Below, in pieces: positions 45,890 through 55,419 of a stretch of DNA of 64,000 nt. Source of the stretch: Acidobacteriaceae bacterium (GTDB taxonomy: Bacteria > Acidobacteriota > Terriglobia > Terriglobales > Acidobacteriaceae); NCBI GenBank assembly GCA_003134995.1, contig PLDC01000019.1, positions 654,517-718,516 of the forward strand. Direction: 5' to 3'. Position 1 is the stretch's first letter; each line of letters opens with the position of its first letter. The translations under genes and the position numbers were made by a program. The notes below the pieces were generated by a model. The model searched no databases, was not told the origin of the DNA, and saw only the letters and a list, made by a program, of their open reading frames with translations.

Positions 45890-46960
45890 ATGGATAAAGT
45901 TCGTGTGCTGTTTCTGCCCGGAGTGGATGCGGCCAACACCAACGCGCAGAGTCTTAACGTTCGAGAAATCGCTTTGCGCCTCGATCCCGAGAAATTTCAC
46001 AGCACTCTCTGGTATGAGCAGGAGCCGGACCTCCGGCTGAGAAATCTTCCTGGTGTCCGCTTGATCGAACTCCCGACCCGGGGCAAAACTCTGCGTATCT
46101 TGAGGGAAATGCTGGCAGGGTACGATATCGTGGCGTACATCGACTTCAGCCCTGCCAGCTACTTGTTTCTTCACTTGCCGCGCCGCATGCGGCGGCGGAC
46201 GAAAGCGGTTTACCACGCTGAAGCCCCGTCAGCTCAAATTGTGAATCCATCCCGCGCCCTGCGATTTCTTTATGAAGGCGTACTTCCCAACTGTGATTTT
46301 TATACCGGAATCACGGATTTCGTTGCCCGGGATGTCCACAGTGCCTCGAAAAAGAGAGTCAGCCACATTCTTAATGTTGGCGTCGACACAAGCCTGTTCA
46401 CTCCACCCTCGGCAAGAGCGAATCCCGTGCCGGTGGTGTTGTTCGCGGGTACATTGATTGAGCGCAAGGGACCACAACACATTCTCGAAGCCGCCGCACA
46501 ATTTCCCAACGCGACCTTCCGGTTGGTGGGAGCCGGGCGTCAGGGATTCGACGAGGTTTTGCGCCAAAGAATTAAGCAGTCAGCGCTGAACAACGTAATA
46601 TTGGAAGGTCCTAAAACGCAGTCCCAAATGGTTGAAATCATGCGGAAAAGCGACATCTTTCTTCTCCCGTCGAGGCTCGAAGGGATTCCGAAAATCACGC
46701 TGGAAGCCGCAGCTGCGGGCCTGCCCTGCATCGTGTTTCGCGATTACGAAACTCCGTCGGTGATTGATGGAATCACTGGTTTTCAGGTCACGACGCTTGA
46801 GGATATGATGCAAGCTTTGGGGAAATTAATCGACGATCATTCGCTGCGGGAGCGCATGGGAGCGGCGGCTCGCAAGCACATGGAGAAGTTCGATTGGAAT
46901 GTTGTCAGCCGTCAGTGGCAGAGCGCATACCTTGAAATCGCCGCTGCTCCGGCAACTTGA
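45890..46960 (+). CDS. GT4 glycosyltransferase
   Basis: A 356-residue retaining glycosyltransferase with GT-B fold. VVLFAGTLIERKGPQHILEAA begins the C-terminal half, and PSRLEGIPKITLEAAAAGLP is the EX7E donor motif. The first gene of a run of four GT4 enzymes in the same direction. The start is ATG 45890 with ccagga upstream. Confidence 0.88.
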   Translation: MDKVRVLFLPGVDAANTNAQSLNVREIALRLDPEKFHSTLWYEQEPDLRLRNLPGVRLIELPTRGKTLRILREMLAGYDIVAYIDFSPASYLFLHLPRRMRRRTKAVYHAEAPSAQIVNPSRALRFLYEGVLPNCDFYTGITDFVARDVHSASKKRVSHILNVGVDTSLFTPPSARANPVPVVLFAGTLIERKGPQHILEAAAQFPNATFRLVGAGRQGFDEVLRQRIKQSALNNVILEGPKTQSQMVEIMRKSDIFLLPSRLEGIPKITLEAAAAGLPCIVFRDYETPSVIDGITGFQVTTLEDMMQALGKLIDDHSLRERMGAAARKHMEKFDWNVVSRQWQSAYLEIAAAPAT

Positions 46961-46982
46961 AAGCGCAGGGCGTGCGGAAACG

Positions 46983-48188
46983 ATGAGCGCGATTTCTAAT
47001 CATTCCCGCATCGACCAGGGACGAAGTATTCACGTCCTCAGCTTGACGCCTTTTTTCCCAAGCGATCGTGACGATGCCAGCGGTTGTTTTATTTCCGAAC
47101 CGCTCAATTTGCTGGCTAAGGCGGGAATACACAATACAGTCTTCGCGGTGCAGCGAGCCTACCGGCGGCGACTTCGTGCACGCGCCTCCGTTGTGCCAGT
47201 TCATTGGCTTCGCTATTGGGCTTTGCCCGGTGGGGTGGGACTACCATCCGCGGGTGCTTTTCTATTCGCGCGGATCGTCGCCCGGGTACGCGAACTGAAT
47301 CGCGTGCAGCCGATCGATCTCATCCACGCCCATGCGCCGTTGCCCGCTGGCCACGCCGCCATGCTTTTAAGTCGCGAACTCAATATTCCATATGTGGTTT
47401 CTGTTCATGGCCTTGATGCATTTTCGACGGAGCAGGTGAGTGGCAAATCCGGAGAATGGTGCCGCTGCATTTCGCAGAGGGTTTATCGCAGTGCGTGTCA
47501 GGTGATCTGCGTCAGTGAGCATGTGCGTGAGCGGGTTCTGGCGGGTGCAGGCGGAAACTGCCGCACTGCGGTCGTTTATAACAGCGTAGACCCGGCGCTC
47601 TTTACTCCGGCGTCAGAGAGGACTGCGGCGTCGTCAGACCCAAACTCTCTCATGATTCTCAGCATCGGCAATCTGATTCCGATCAAGGGTCATGAATACC
47701 TGATCCGAGCGGCCGCTGATTTAGCTTCGGACTTTCCTTCGCTGCATTGGGAGATTATCGGCGATGGACCGGAGCGCCGCCGGCTGCAGGTTCTGGCGAA
47801 CGAACTGCATGTCGCTGATCGCATGCGCTTCGTTGGACGCCAATCGCGCCGTCAGGTAGCGGATGCTCTGCGACGCTGTACGATTTTCGTTCTGCCGAGC
47901 CGGTACGAGGCTCTAGGATGTGTCTACCTCGAAGCCATGTCCACTGGCAAGCCAGCTATCGGCTGCCGGAACCAGGGAATTGCTGAAGTCATCCATCACG
48001 GGTGGAACGGATTACTAGTTGGCCCTGACAATCAAGAAGAGCTTACGCAAGCGATCTCAACGCTCTTGCGCGATGAACCTGCCCGCCGCAAGATGAGCAC
48101 CGCTGCCCGCAATACCATTCTGGACCGGTTTACTCTTGCTCATCAGGCCGAAAATCTGGCGCGCGTCTATAGGGAGTGCATCGCGTGA
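46983..48188 (+). CDS. GT4 glycosyltransferase
   Basis: A 401-residue GT-B enzyme. HVLSLTPFFPSDRDDASGCF is the N-terminal loop, IVARVRELNRVQPIDLIHAH follows, and FVLPSRYEALGCVYLEAM holds the EX7E motif. The start at ATG 46983 is preferred to one 28 codons earlier that would overlap the previous gene. Its stop overlaps the next start (GTGA). Confidence 0.88.
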   Translation: MSAISNHSRIDQGRSIHVLSLTPFFPSDRDDASGCFISEPLNLLAKAGIHNTVFAVQRAYRRRLRARASVVPVHWLRYWALPGGVGLPSAGAFLFARIVARVRELNRVQPIDLIHAHAPLPAGHAAMLLSRELNIPYVVSVHGLDAFSTEQVSGKSGEWCRCISQRVYRSACQVICVSEHVRERVLAGAGGNCRTAVVYNSVDPALFTPASERTAASSDPNSLMILSIGNLIPIKGHEYLIRAAADLASDFPSLHWEIIGDGPERRRLQVLANELHVADRMRFVGRQSRRQVADALRRCTIFVLPSRYEALGCVYLEAMSTGKPAIGCRNQGIAEVIHHGWNGLLVGPDNQEELTQAISTLLRDEPARRKMSTAARNTILDRFTLAHQAENLARVYRECIA

Positions 48189-49357
48189 AGCGGCGTCTGG
48201 CGCTTCTCACTGAAATCATCGCTCCTTACCGCATTCCAGTTTTTAACGCCCTGGCGGCTCGGGACGATATTGATCTGCATGTGATTTTTCTCTCGGAAAA
48301 CGACCCGGGCTTGCGGCAGTGGCCTGTGTACAAAAAAGAGATTCGGTTTTCGTACGAGGTTTTGCCCGCCTGGCGGCGGCGCGTGGGAAAGTACAATCTG
48401 CTGGTAAATCGCGGCGTGGGCGCCGCTTTGCGCCGCTTCCGTCCCAGTGCGGTTCTATGCGGAGGATACAACTATCTGGCCTCCTGGCGGGCTGCGTGGT
48501 GGGCTAAATCCAACAATGTTCCGGCGCTGCTCTGGTCGGAAAGCACTGTCAATGATCACCGTCGCGGTCGCCGGGAAGTAGAATTTATGAAAGTCCGTTT
48601 CACCCGATTATGCAAAGCATTCGTTGCCGCGGGAAAGGCGTCCCGCGATTATATGATTGCGATGGGCGTGCCCCCGGAACGCGTCTTCATTGCCCCGAAT
48701 GCGGTCAATGTGGAATTCTATGCGGCTATAGCCCGCTCAGCTCGCCAAGACGCGGCCGCGATTCGGGCGCACCATGGTTTGCCATCGCGCTACTTCCTGT
48801 GTACGGGACGGTTGGTGCCGGAAAAAGGTATCTTTGATCTGCTCGCTGCGTACGCCAAACTGGAAGCAGTCGAGCGATCTCAGATAGGCTTGGTGTTCGC
48901 GGGAGACGGAGCGTCTCGTTCTCAACTGGAAGAGCGTGGCGCTGCCATCAACCCAGGGTGCGTTCGCTTTTGCGGTTTTGTTCACCGCGAGGAACTGGCG
49001 GAGTTGTATGCTCTCGCAGATGCTTTAGTGTTTCCGACGCACAGCGATCCTTGGGGGCTGGTAGTCAACGAGGCAATGGCTTGCGGCCTGCCGATTATCG
49101 CGTCGGAGATCGCAGGATGCGTTCCCGATCTGGTAGAGAACGCGGAGAACGGTTTCGTTGTTCCATCCGGCAATGTGGAGGAACTCGCTCGCGCGATGCG
49201 GACTTTGCTGAGCAACCCATCATTGGCACGGGAAATGGGCGCAAGCAGCGCTTTACGGATTCAAGCATTCACGCCTGAGGCGTGTGCCGACGGCTTTTCA
49301 AGGGCTGTGGCGTTCGCTTGTGCTGATCCAAGAATGGGAACTGAATTGGAACCGTGA
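48185..49357 (+). CDS. GT4 glycosyltransferase
   Basis: A 390-residue GT-B enzyme starting at GTG 48185, after agggag and overlapping the previous stop. LTEIIAPYRIPVFNALA is the typical N-terminus of the family branch, YFLCTGRLVPEKGIFDLLAA the linker, and FPTHSDPWGLVVNEAMACGLP the EX7E region. Only 4 bases separate it from the next gene. Confidence 0.88.
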   Translation: MKRRLALLTEIIAPYRIPVFNALAARDDIDLHVIFLSENDPGLRQWPVYKKEIRFSYEVLPAWRRRVGKYNLLVNRGVGAALRRFRPSAVLCGGYNYLASWRAAWWAKSNNVPALLWSESTVNDHRRGRREVEFMKVRFTRLCKAFVAAGKASRDYMIAMGVPPERVFIAPNAVNVEFYAAIARSARQDAAAIRAHHGLPSRYFLCTGRLVPEKGIFDLLAAYAKLEAVERSQIGLVFAGDGASRSQLEERGAAINPGCVRFCGFVHREELAELYALADALVFPTHSDPWGLVVNEAMACGLPIIASEIAGCVPDLVENAENGFVVPSGNVEELARAMRTLLSNPSLAREMGASSALRIQAFTPEACADGFSRAVAFACADPRMGTELEP

Positions 49358-49361
49358 CTGA

Positions 49362-50795
49362 ATGAAAAATGCATCCAAGCTTTTCGGACTGCTAGCAATC
49401 CTGGTTATGGCGGTGCTGTTGTTTGCCGTTGCTGAAGCACGTCCAGCCTATTTCGCCAATGTCTCCTATTTGGAGGCTCTCCTTCTGCTGGAAGTGATGG
49501 TAGTCGCCGTCTGGCACTATGAAAGATGGTTTTTCCTGGGCATGATGCTCGTTTTTCTGTGGGCGGGAACTGATTTGCCCTTGGCCGGAGCCGGAAATCG
49601 AGGCCGCTGGGTCTTTCTCGCCGTCGGTGCCCTAGTCGGAATCGTTAAGTGGCTAAAGCGGGACATGCGGCGGCATTTCACGGCTATCGATCTCGTAGCC
49701 TTGCTGTGCGTGGTGTCAGCGGCAGTTTCTTCTCTGGTTTCCACTCGCGTCGAAATGTCGTTGCTGAAGTCCTCGAGCCTTTTGCTTATTTTTTTGTATG
49801 GAACCAGTGGCGCGAAGTTAGCAGTGGCTGGCCGGGAGAGCAGTTTCTTTCTCGGATTGCTGACTTCTTGTGAAGTGGTTAGCTATTTGAGCGCGTTTGC
49901 TTATGTGGTTTTGCATTTCGAATTGTTCGGCAATCCCAATTCTTTGGGGGCCGTGATGGGAGTAGTCGCCGTCCCCGTCTTGTTGTGGGGTGTTCTGAGC
50001 ACCGCCGACCGGCAAGTGCGCTTTCGCAGGAGTATCGCTCTCTGTCTTGCCTCGTACCTGCTCTATTTGTCTGTTTCAAGAGCCGCTATGCTGGCTTGCG
50101 CGGTGGCGGTGACACTAATGTGCGTTGCATTGCGCCGCCAGGTTTTGCTCGTTAAGGGAGCCGCTGTGTTGATGTTCCTTATCGCCATAATTGCCGTCGC
50201 GCAGCCCGGACGCTTCGACATGCTGGTTTCTTCATTCACGGAAGATTTGATTTACAAAGGGAAACCGCAGATGGGAATCCTCGGTTCCCGGCAATCTCCC
50301 TGGCAGGAAACCTACGATGTCATCAGAAAAGATAGGAATTACCTGTTTGGTGTGGGATTCGGAACCAGCGCAGCCGAGCAGGAGGGTGCAAGCAGCGGCC
50401 TGATGTTCAGAACTTCTGGCGGAGCGGTTCGGGAGCATGGCAACAGCTATCTGGCTCTTGTGGAATACGTCGGCCTGCTAGGAGTTGTTCCGTTTCTGGT
50501 TTTGCTGATTCTGGTGTTGCGTCAGATTCGCCGCGGCTGCTCCCTTATGTGGCGTACTCGCGATCCTCGGCATTACGTAATTCCGCTAGTCATGGTTTGC
50601 ACGGCAGGTCTCGTTCATGCTTTCTTTGAGGACTGGTTGTTCGCCGTCGGATTCTACCTCACCGTTTTCTTCTGGAGTTGTGTGTTCGCTCTTGCGGAGT
50701 TGCAATTCGAGCAGGCCCCGGTGCCAGCGATGATCAACCGGACTTGGACGCAGATTCCCGTGAACACACAGGTTCCGTTGTCTCCCACGCGATGA
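49362..50795 (+). CDS. second O-antigen polymerase/ligase-type membrane protein
   Basis: A 477-residue protein with about 12 membrane segments of the Wzy_C family. GNPNSLGAVMG, LYLSVSRAAMLA and REHGNSYLALVEYVGLLG are family motifs, and the large periplasmic loop lies before the last. It is only distantly related to the ligase at 23437. Two such genes in one locus fit one polymerase and one ligase, which cannot be told apart from sequence. Confidence 0.85.
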   Translation: MKNASKLFGLLAILVMAVLLFAVAEARPAYFANVSYLEALLLLEVMVVAVWHYERWFFLGMMLVFLWAGTDLPLAGAGNRGRWVFLAVGALVGIVKWLKRDMRRHFTAIDLVALLCVVSAAVSSLVSTRVEMSLLKSSSLLLIFLYGTSGAKLAVAGRESSFFLGLLTSCEVVSYLSAFAYVVLHFELFGNPNSLGAVMGVVAVPVLLWGVLSTADRQVRFRRSIALCLASYLLYLSVSRAAMLACAVAVTLMCVALRRQVLLVKGAAVLMFLIAIIAVAQPGRFDMLVSSFTEDLIYKGKPQMGILGSRQSPWQETYDVIRKDRNYLFGVGFGTSAAEQEGASSGLMFRTSGGAVREHGNSYLALVEYVGLLGVVPFLVLLILVLRQIRRGCSLMWRTRDPRHYVIPLVMVCTAGLVHAFFEDWLFAVGFYLTVFFWSCVFALAELQFEQAPVPAMINRTWTQIPVNTQVPLSPTR

Positions 50796-50835
50796 TCTTC
50801 TTCCCAATGATCTCCCTCCCGATGAACTGCCCGTT

Positions 50836-52008
50836 ATGATGCACTTGTTCATCAACGCCCTCGCTGCCAGCGCGGGTGGCGGCCTCACCTACATTCGTAA
50901 CGTGGTTCCTCATCTTGCGCGACGCGATGGATTGAGAGCGACAGTGTTACTCGACGCCCGGTTAGCGCGCGAATTGCAAACCTCGGCGAATATAACTTTT
51001 CTGGAACGCGAAATTTCTTCCAGCATAGCCGCGCGCTTTTACGACGAGCAACGCGCCGTACCTCGCCTAGTCCGCCAGTGCGGAGCCGACGTACTGCTTT
51101 GCACGGGTAACTTCGCTTTGTTGAATTCTCCCGTGCCGCAAATCCTTCTGAGCAGGAATGCTTTGTACACATCGCGCGATTTCTACGCCGACCTTCGCTC
51201 TCGCGGTAATTATCGACTTTGGCTCGATACCGCGGTGAAAGGCGCGTTCGCCAAATGGTCGATTCAACTCGCCGATACAACTGTTGCTCCCAGTGAAGCG
51301 TTTGCCGAAGAACTTCGATCTTGGACGGGCAAGCCGATAGCTGCCATCCACCACGGTTTTGATCGGGCAGAATTCGTGCGCGATCAATCGCCTCTGCCTG
51401 AAGACATCCGTGAGAAGCTGGATTCTGCGCGCGATGCGCTCCATCTGCTATTTGTCAGCCACTATAACTACTACCGCAATTTCGAGACGCTGATCAGAGC
51501 TGTGCCGCTCATCCAGCAACTTCTCGGTTCGAGAAAAGTGGTTTTGTTTCTCACCTGCAGGCTGGCTGACGGAGCGAATCCAGGCGCTTACCGCGCCGGT
51601 TCTGCGGCCGCGTTAGTGCGCGAGTTGCGGCTCTCTAGCAACGCGGTAGAACTCGGAGCGGTCCGGTACGGATTGCTGCATCATCTTTATCGAGCTGCCC
51701 ATATCTATGTCAGCCCAGCTTACGCGGAGTCGTTTGCGCACCCGCTGGTCGAGGCCATGTCCAGCGCGTTACCGGTAGTGGCTTCCAATCTTCCGGTTCA
51801 CCGCGAAATTTGCGGACCAGCAGCCCTGTACTTCGATCGGTTCTCTCCTCAGGAACTTGCGGAACGAGTGGCTCAGATTGCTCTGTCCGCTGACTTGGCA
51901 CAAAAACTATCCCAAGCCGGCATCGATCAATCGTCTGCGTTCAGTTGGAAAGCCCACGTGGAGCGGATCGTTCAATTGGCCGAGAGTCTGATTCCCCGAC
52001 GGGAGTAG
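50836..52008 (+). CDS. GT4 glycosyltransferase
   Basis: A 390-residue GT-B enzyme. INALAASAGGGLTYIRNVVP is its donor-loop start, LLFVSHYNYYRNFETLIRAV the linker, and YVSPAYAESFAHPLVEAMSS the EX7E motif (E...E). The fourth GT4 of the run, 40 bases after the Wzy-like gene. Likely transfers one sugar of the repeat unit. Confidence 0.88.
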   Translation: MMHLFINALAASAGGGLTYIRNVVPHLARRDGLRATVLLDARLARELQTSANITFLEREISSSIAARFYDEQRAVPRLVRQCGADVLLCTGNFALLNSPVPQILLSRNALYTSRDFYADLRSRGNYRLWLDTAVKGAFAKWSIQLADTTVAPSEAFAEELRSWTGKPIAAIHHGFDRAEFVRDQSPLPEDIREKLDSARDALHLLFVSHYNYYRNFETLIRAVPLIQQLLGSRKVVLFLTCRLADGANPGAYRAGSAAALVRELRLSSNAVELGAVRYGLLHHLYRAAHIYVSPAYAESFAHPLVEAMSSALPVVASNLPVHREICGPAALYFDRFSPQELAERVAQIALSADLAQKLSQAGIDQSSAFSWKAHVERIVQLAESLIPRRE

Positions 52009-52136
52009 ACACTTGCTACCGGGCCGATGACTAGCAGTCAAAGATTAGCAGTCAAAGACCAGTACCCGTTCTCGACAGTTTTCGGGCTGGCCCTTAGAAT
52101 TTGACATTCCTTAAGCGCGGGAGAGGACGTCAGCCT

Positions 52137-53201
52137 ATGTTGGGATGCAAGTCGTTAGGTCAGCTCCTGACGCTTGTCGCTTCTGTGGTCGCACTTCTAG
52201 GCGTCTGTGCTGCCAGCTATCGGCATCCTGTTGCGGATTATTTCGATCGCTTCATCTATGAAGCGATCGTGCTCGAAAAGTCGAGACCGATTGAGGCCGT
52301 GTACGGGATTGTTAAGCATGAGAACCAGCGCTCCGAAGCCAGCTCAATCCTCGATAGCCCACAACACCTCCACGAGTTAGAGCCTTTATATGCAATTAGG
52401 CCGCTGTATGTGGAAGCCCTACGAGCCCTCAGCTTCGTCATGCCCCTCCGGCAAGGAATTGACTTCTTGTCTGCTGCTTCGTATTTCGGAATCGGAATTA
52501 TCGCTATCCTCTGGACGAGGCGTCCGGTCCTGGCCGTGATGCTGATGTCAGCATATCCACTCCTTGTGCTGGCCCGCATCGGAGCACCGGATAGTCTGTC
52601 AGCCCTGTTTGTTATCACAGGCCTCTGGCTCATTGAGCAGCGACGCATCCAATCGGTTGGATTGCTGCTACTGTTGGTTTCGATCACCGTGCGAACCGAT
52701 AATATCCTTCTATTGCTGGCCGCTATAGCGTGGTGTGCATGGGGAAAAAGGGTCGGATATGCCGCGGGCGCAGCGTTTGCGCTCCTATCCGCTGCATTTG
52801 TGTGTGCGATTAATTATTGGGCTGGAAATTACGGTTGGATTGCTTTGTTTCACTATTCGTTCCTCGGCCATGGAAGTCTGTCACCCGCCGAGATGCCTCA
52901 CACCCTGACACTTGAACAATATGTTGGGGCTCTCCTACGGGGTACTCTCGCAATTGCAGTGCATGTAACGCTCTGGATACTGCTGGGAATTCTCTCTTGG
53001 TTTCGGCGGCCCAGTAGCGTTTTGATCATCGTTTTGTCAGCCGTAACTGCTCACTTCCTCATGTTTCCTTCACCGGAAGATCGCTATTTCATCTGGGCAT
53101 ACATCGTGACCGGAATTGCATTGATCCGCTCTTTTGATCCTCCTGGACTCGACATGCCATCAGGTCAAGTCAGCGTCGCAATGACGAAGAGACTTTCTTG
53201 A
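52137..53201 (+). CDS. polytopic membrane protein, function unknown
   Basis: A 354-residue protein with about 9 membrane segments and a periplasmic first loop (YRHPVADYFDRFIYEAIVLE). The plan resembles glycosyltransferase-C (GT39/GT87-like) proteins, but I see no clear catalytic Asp-Glu motif, so the function is open. The start at ATG 52137 is chosen over a TTG at 52101, whose surroundings (ttgaca) look more like a promoter -35. Upstream, 'tagcagtcaaaga' is repeated 14 bases apart at 52032 and 52046. Confidence 0.65.
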   Translation: MLGCKSLGQLLTLVASVVALLGVCAASYRHPVADYFDRFIYEAIVLEKSRPIEAVYGIVKHENQRSEASSILDSPQHLHELEPLYAIRPLYVEALRALSFVMPLRQGIDFLSAASYFGIGIIAILWTRRPVLAVMLMSAYPLLVLARIGAPDSLSALFVITGLWLIEQRRIQSVGLLLLLVSITVRTDNILLLLAAIAWCAWGKRVGYAAGAAFALLSAAFVCAINYWAGNYGWIALFHYSFLGHGSLSPAEMPHTLTLEQYVGALLRGTLAIAVHVTLWILLGILSWFRRPSSVLIIVLSAVTAHFLMFPSPEDRYFIWAYIVTGIALIRSFDPPGLDMPSGQVSVAMTKRLS

Positions 53202-53310
53202 TTGGACGCGAGAAGATGGGTACCCGCGAATTCTCATAACAAAATAATGACGGGCATGAACATCGCAGTGCAACGTAACGAGATTTCGGGCCGTGACGGA
53301 GAACGATCAC

Positions 53311-54465
53311 TCATCTAATGGATCTCTCGATGATGTGAACCACGTTCACTACTCCTAGAGCGGACGCAGCCGCGAGCACCGGAGACACGGTCGCCAATCC
53401 CCAGAGTATTCGCCGGTCTTTGGGAATCCATCGATAAAGTGCGAGCAGCGCAAAAGGCACGATCGGAATCGCGAAGCGCGCAAAATTTCCGCGCGCCCAG
53501 TACGGATAGTTGTAAGTAAACAGGCACCAGAGATACGCCACAAGAAATATGGCTTCGACCGGATGCATTCGGCAATAAGTACGGAACTCATTCGAGGTCG
53601 CCATCGCGACCACAGCGCCCAGAACCATAAAGATCCAACCGAAACTCAATACCAGATTGGTCCATGGCGCAGGATAAATCAGAGTGCCTTTGATGATCGC
53701 GTAGAACGGGAACCCGAAAAGCCAGCCGCCTTGCCAATCTTTACTGTGGTAGCTGTTGACGGTGGCCAGGGCATCTCCGAAATGGGTTGCAAGAGGAATC
53801 GCATAAAGCGCACCGACCGCGAGCCCGACGGCGGTGGCCGCGGCGAACCTCCGAAAGTCGCGCTGCCAGAGCAGCGCGAGTCCGATGCCCAGCAGAGCGA
53901 ACACAGCCAGTGGTCGTACGATGGTGGCGAGCGACGCCAGCAGCGACGCCAGCAGCCAGCGCCGCTGGCGCACAGCCACAAACGAAGCGAACAACAAACA
54001 CACGAACAGCGGTTCTGATCCGCCGAGACAGGATCGCTGCATCCAGTCGAAATTAAGAAGAGCGAAATAGCCCGCGATCCAGCCATCCCACAGCCCCTTG
54101 GCTAGTACAGTCGCCAACAGCGCCGGTATCACTGAAAATAAAAGAAGCGCGGTTCGGTCGGAGAGGCCGGTGAGCGTCGAAACGCCTGCCATCGCGTATG
54201 GCAAACCCCAGAACTGCTTGATCACGATGCCGTGAAAGTCCCAGTGCCTTATCGCCGAGGCGAGCGTCATATATGCCGAGCTGTCGCCGAAATTATCCAC
54301 TGTGGTGAAGTAATTCTTGAATAAAAAGATGACCAGTGCGAAGACGGACAGCGCCAGCAGAGCCAGGCAGAAAATTTCTGTGGTCGTGGGCTCGGTCGTC
54401 CACTTCTCGACGGCGGCAACGCTCCGGGACGGTTGTGTGCCTGTCGGTGCATTCACGTCGGACAT
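53311..54465 (-). CDS. GT39-like polytopic membrane protein
   Basis: A 384-residue protein with about 10 membrane segments. After the first helix it has YFTTVDNFGDSSAYMTLASA, an acidic loop typical of the dolichol-mannosyltransferase-like/ArnT clan, and SCLGGSEPLFVCLLFASFVA in the third helix. It could move a sugar from a lipid carrier to the glycan. The start at ATG 54465 has agggtg ahead; GTG 54471 is possible. It is encoded against its neighbours upstream. Confidence 0.75.
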   Translation of the reverse strand: MSDVNAPTGTQPSRSVAAVEKWTTEPTTTEIFCLALLALSVFALVIFLFKNYFTTVDNFGDSSAYMTLASAIRHWDFHGIVIKQFWGLPYAMAGVSTLTGLSDRTALLLFSVIPALLATVLAKGLWDGWIAGYFALLNFDWMQRSCLGGSEPLFVCLLFASFVAVRQRRWLLASLLASLATIVRPLAVFALLGIGLALLWQRDFRRFAAATAVGLAVGALYAIPLATHFGDALATVNSYHSKDWQGGWLFGFPFYAIIKGTLIYPAPWTNLVLSFGWIFMVLGAVVAMATSNEFRTYCRMHPVEAIFLVAYLWCLFTYNYPYWARGNFARFAIPIVPFALLALYRWIPKDRRILWGLATVSPVLAAASALGVVNVVHIIERSIR

Positions 54466-54654
54466 CGTCACCCTGCGATCCTTGAAGCTGCTTCCGCTAG
54501 GATCGTGACGGTCCCGCGAACGGCATCAGCGTCGGAGGAAATCGCCGCGAAGCGTAACCCATCGATCTGAGGGATGAACCGTTTCTCGGTGGTAATGCGC
54601 TTGAACTGCAACATAGCCATCGGCCGCGATCAGAATATCATGCGGTGTGCGCTG

Positions 54655-55263
54655 TTATTCTTGTGCTTCAACATAGAGACTTTCATCCCGACGCACTTCT
54701 AGTTCGAGCCCTTCGATTTCAGGAATCGCGCTGTCGCGAAAATCTCTCAGCCCTGGGTTGGCAAAACCTGCTTCTCGCAGCAGATGCGCCAGCGAACGCG
54801 CATCGAACATTTGAGAGTGATTCGATCCCGGATGAACGAGGTCTTGCAGCGAGTGGCTCAGCATCATCCGGGAGATCAAAGTATGGGAAGCCAGCGCATC
54901 GTTATCCGCAAGATAATCCCGCACGAGCAACCCAAGATCAGGCACCGCGATTCGAATCACGCCTCCCGCTTCCAGAACGCGAAAGCACTCTCGCGCAATC
55001 TTCAAGGACTCCTCATAAGTGAAGTGTTCGAAGGTGTGGGAGGAATAGATATACCGGACACTCGCCGCTTTGAAGGGAAGGCCCTTTCTCACGTCGTAGC
55101 GGCGAACGTCCCTCGGCCACCGCGGAAACTTCAGCAAACGATTAGCCAGCGGGATTCGCGACAGAGGAATGGTCAGCGAATTATCAAAGTTATACCAGCC
55201 ATCGAGTCCCGATACTCCGCACCCGATATTGATCTTGATTTCATTCTGCAGCTTTTCGCGCAT
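54655..55263 (-). CDS. SAM-dependent methyltransferase, short type
   Basis: A 202-residue class I methyltransferase. KINIGCGVSGLDGWYNFDNS is the characteristic SAM loop of a glycan-locus subgroup, YIYSSHTFEHFTYEESL the motif II region, and RVLEAGGVIRIAVPDL motif III. The start at ATG 55263 fits family members that begin just before INIGCG; a TTG at 55293 is the alternative. Confidence 0.8.
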   Translation of the reverse strand: MREKLQNEIKINIGCGVSGLDGWYNFDNSLTIPLSRIPLANRLLKFPRWPRDVRRYDVRKGLPFKAASVRYIYSSHTFEHFTYEESLKIARECFRVLEAGGVIRIAVPDLGLLVRDYLADNDALASHTLISRMMLSHSLQDLVHPGSNHSQMFDARSLAHLLREAGFANPGLRDFRDSAIPEIEGLELEVRRDESLYVEAQE

Positions 55264-55419
55264 CGGATAGGTAATTGATGAGGGCTCGACCAAAGATAAT
55301 TGCTGAGTCTACCACGGGCTGCCAGTTCGACTATTTCCACAGTTTGCCCAATCGCAAGTGAGTGTAAACTGGGGCACCGGTTTACCGCTGCTCCTTCATC
55401 AGAATAGATCAGAGAACGC

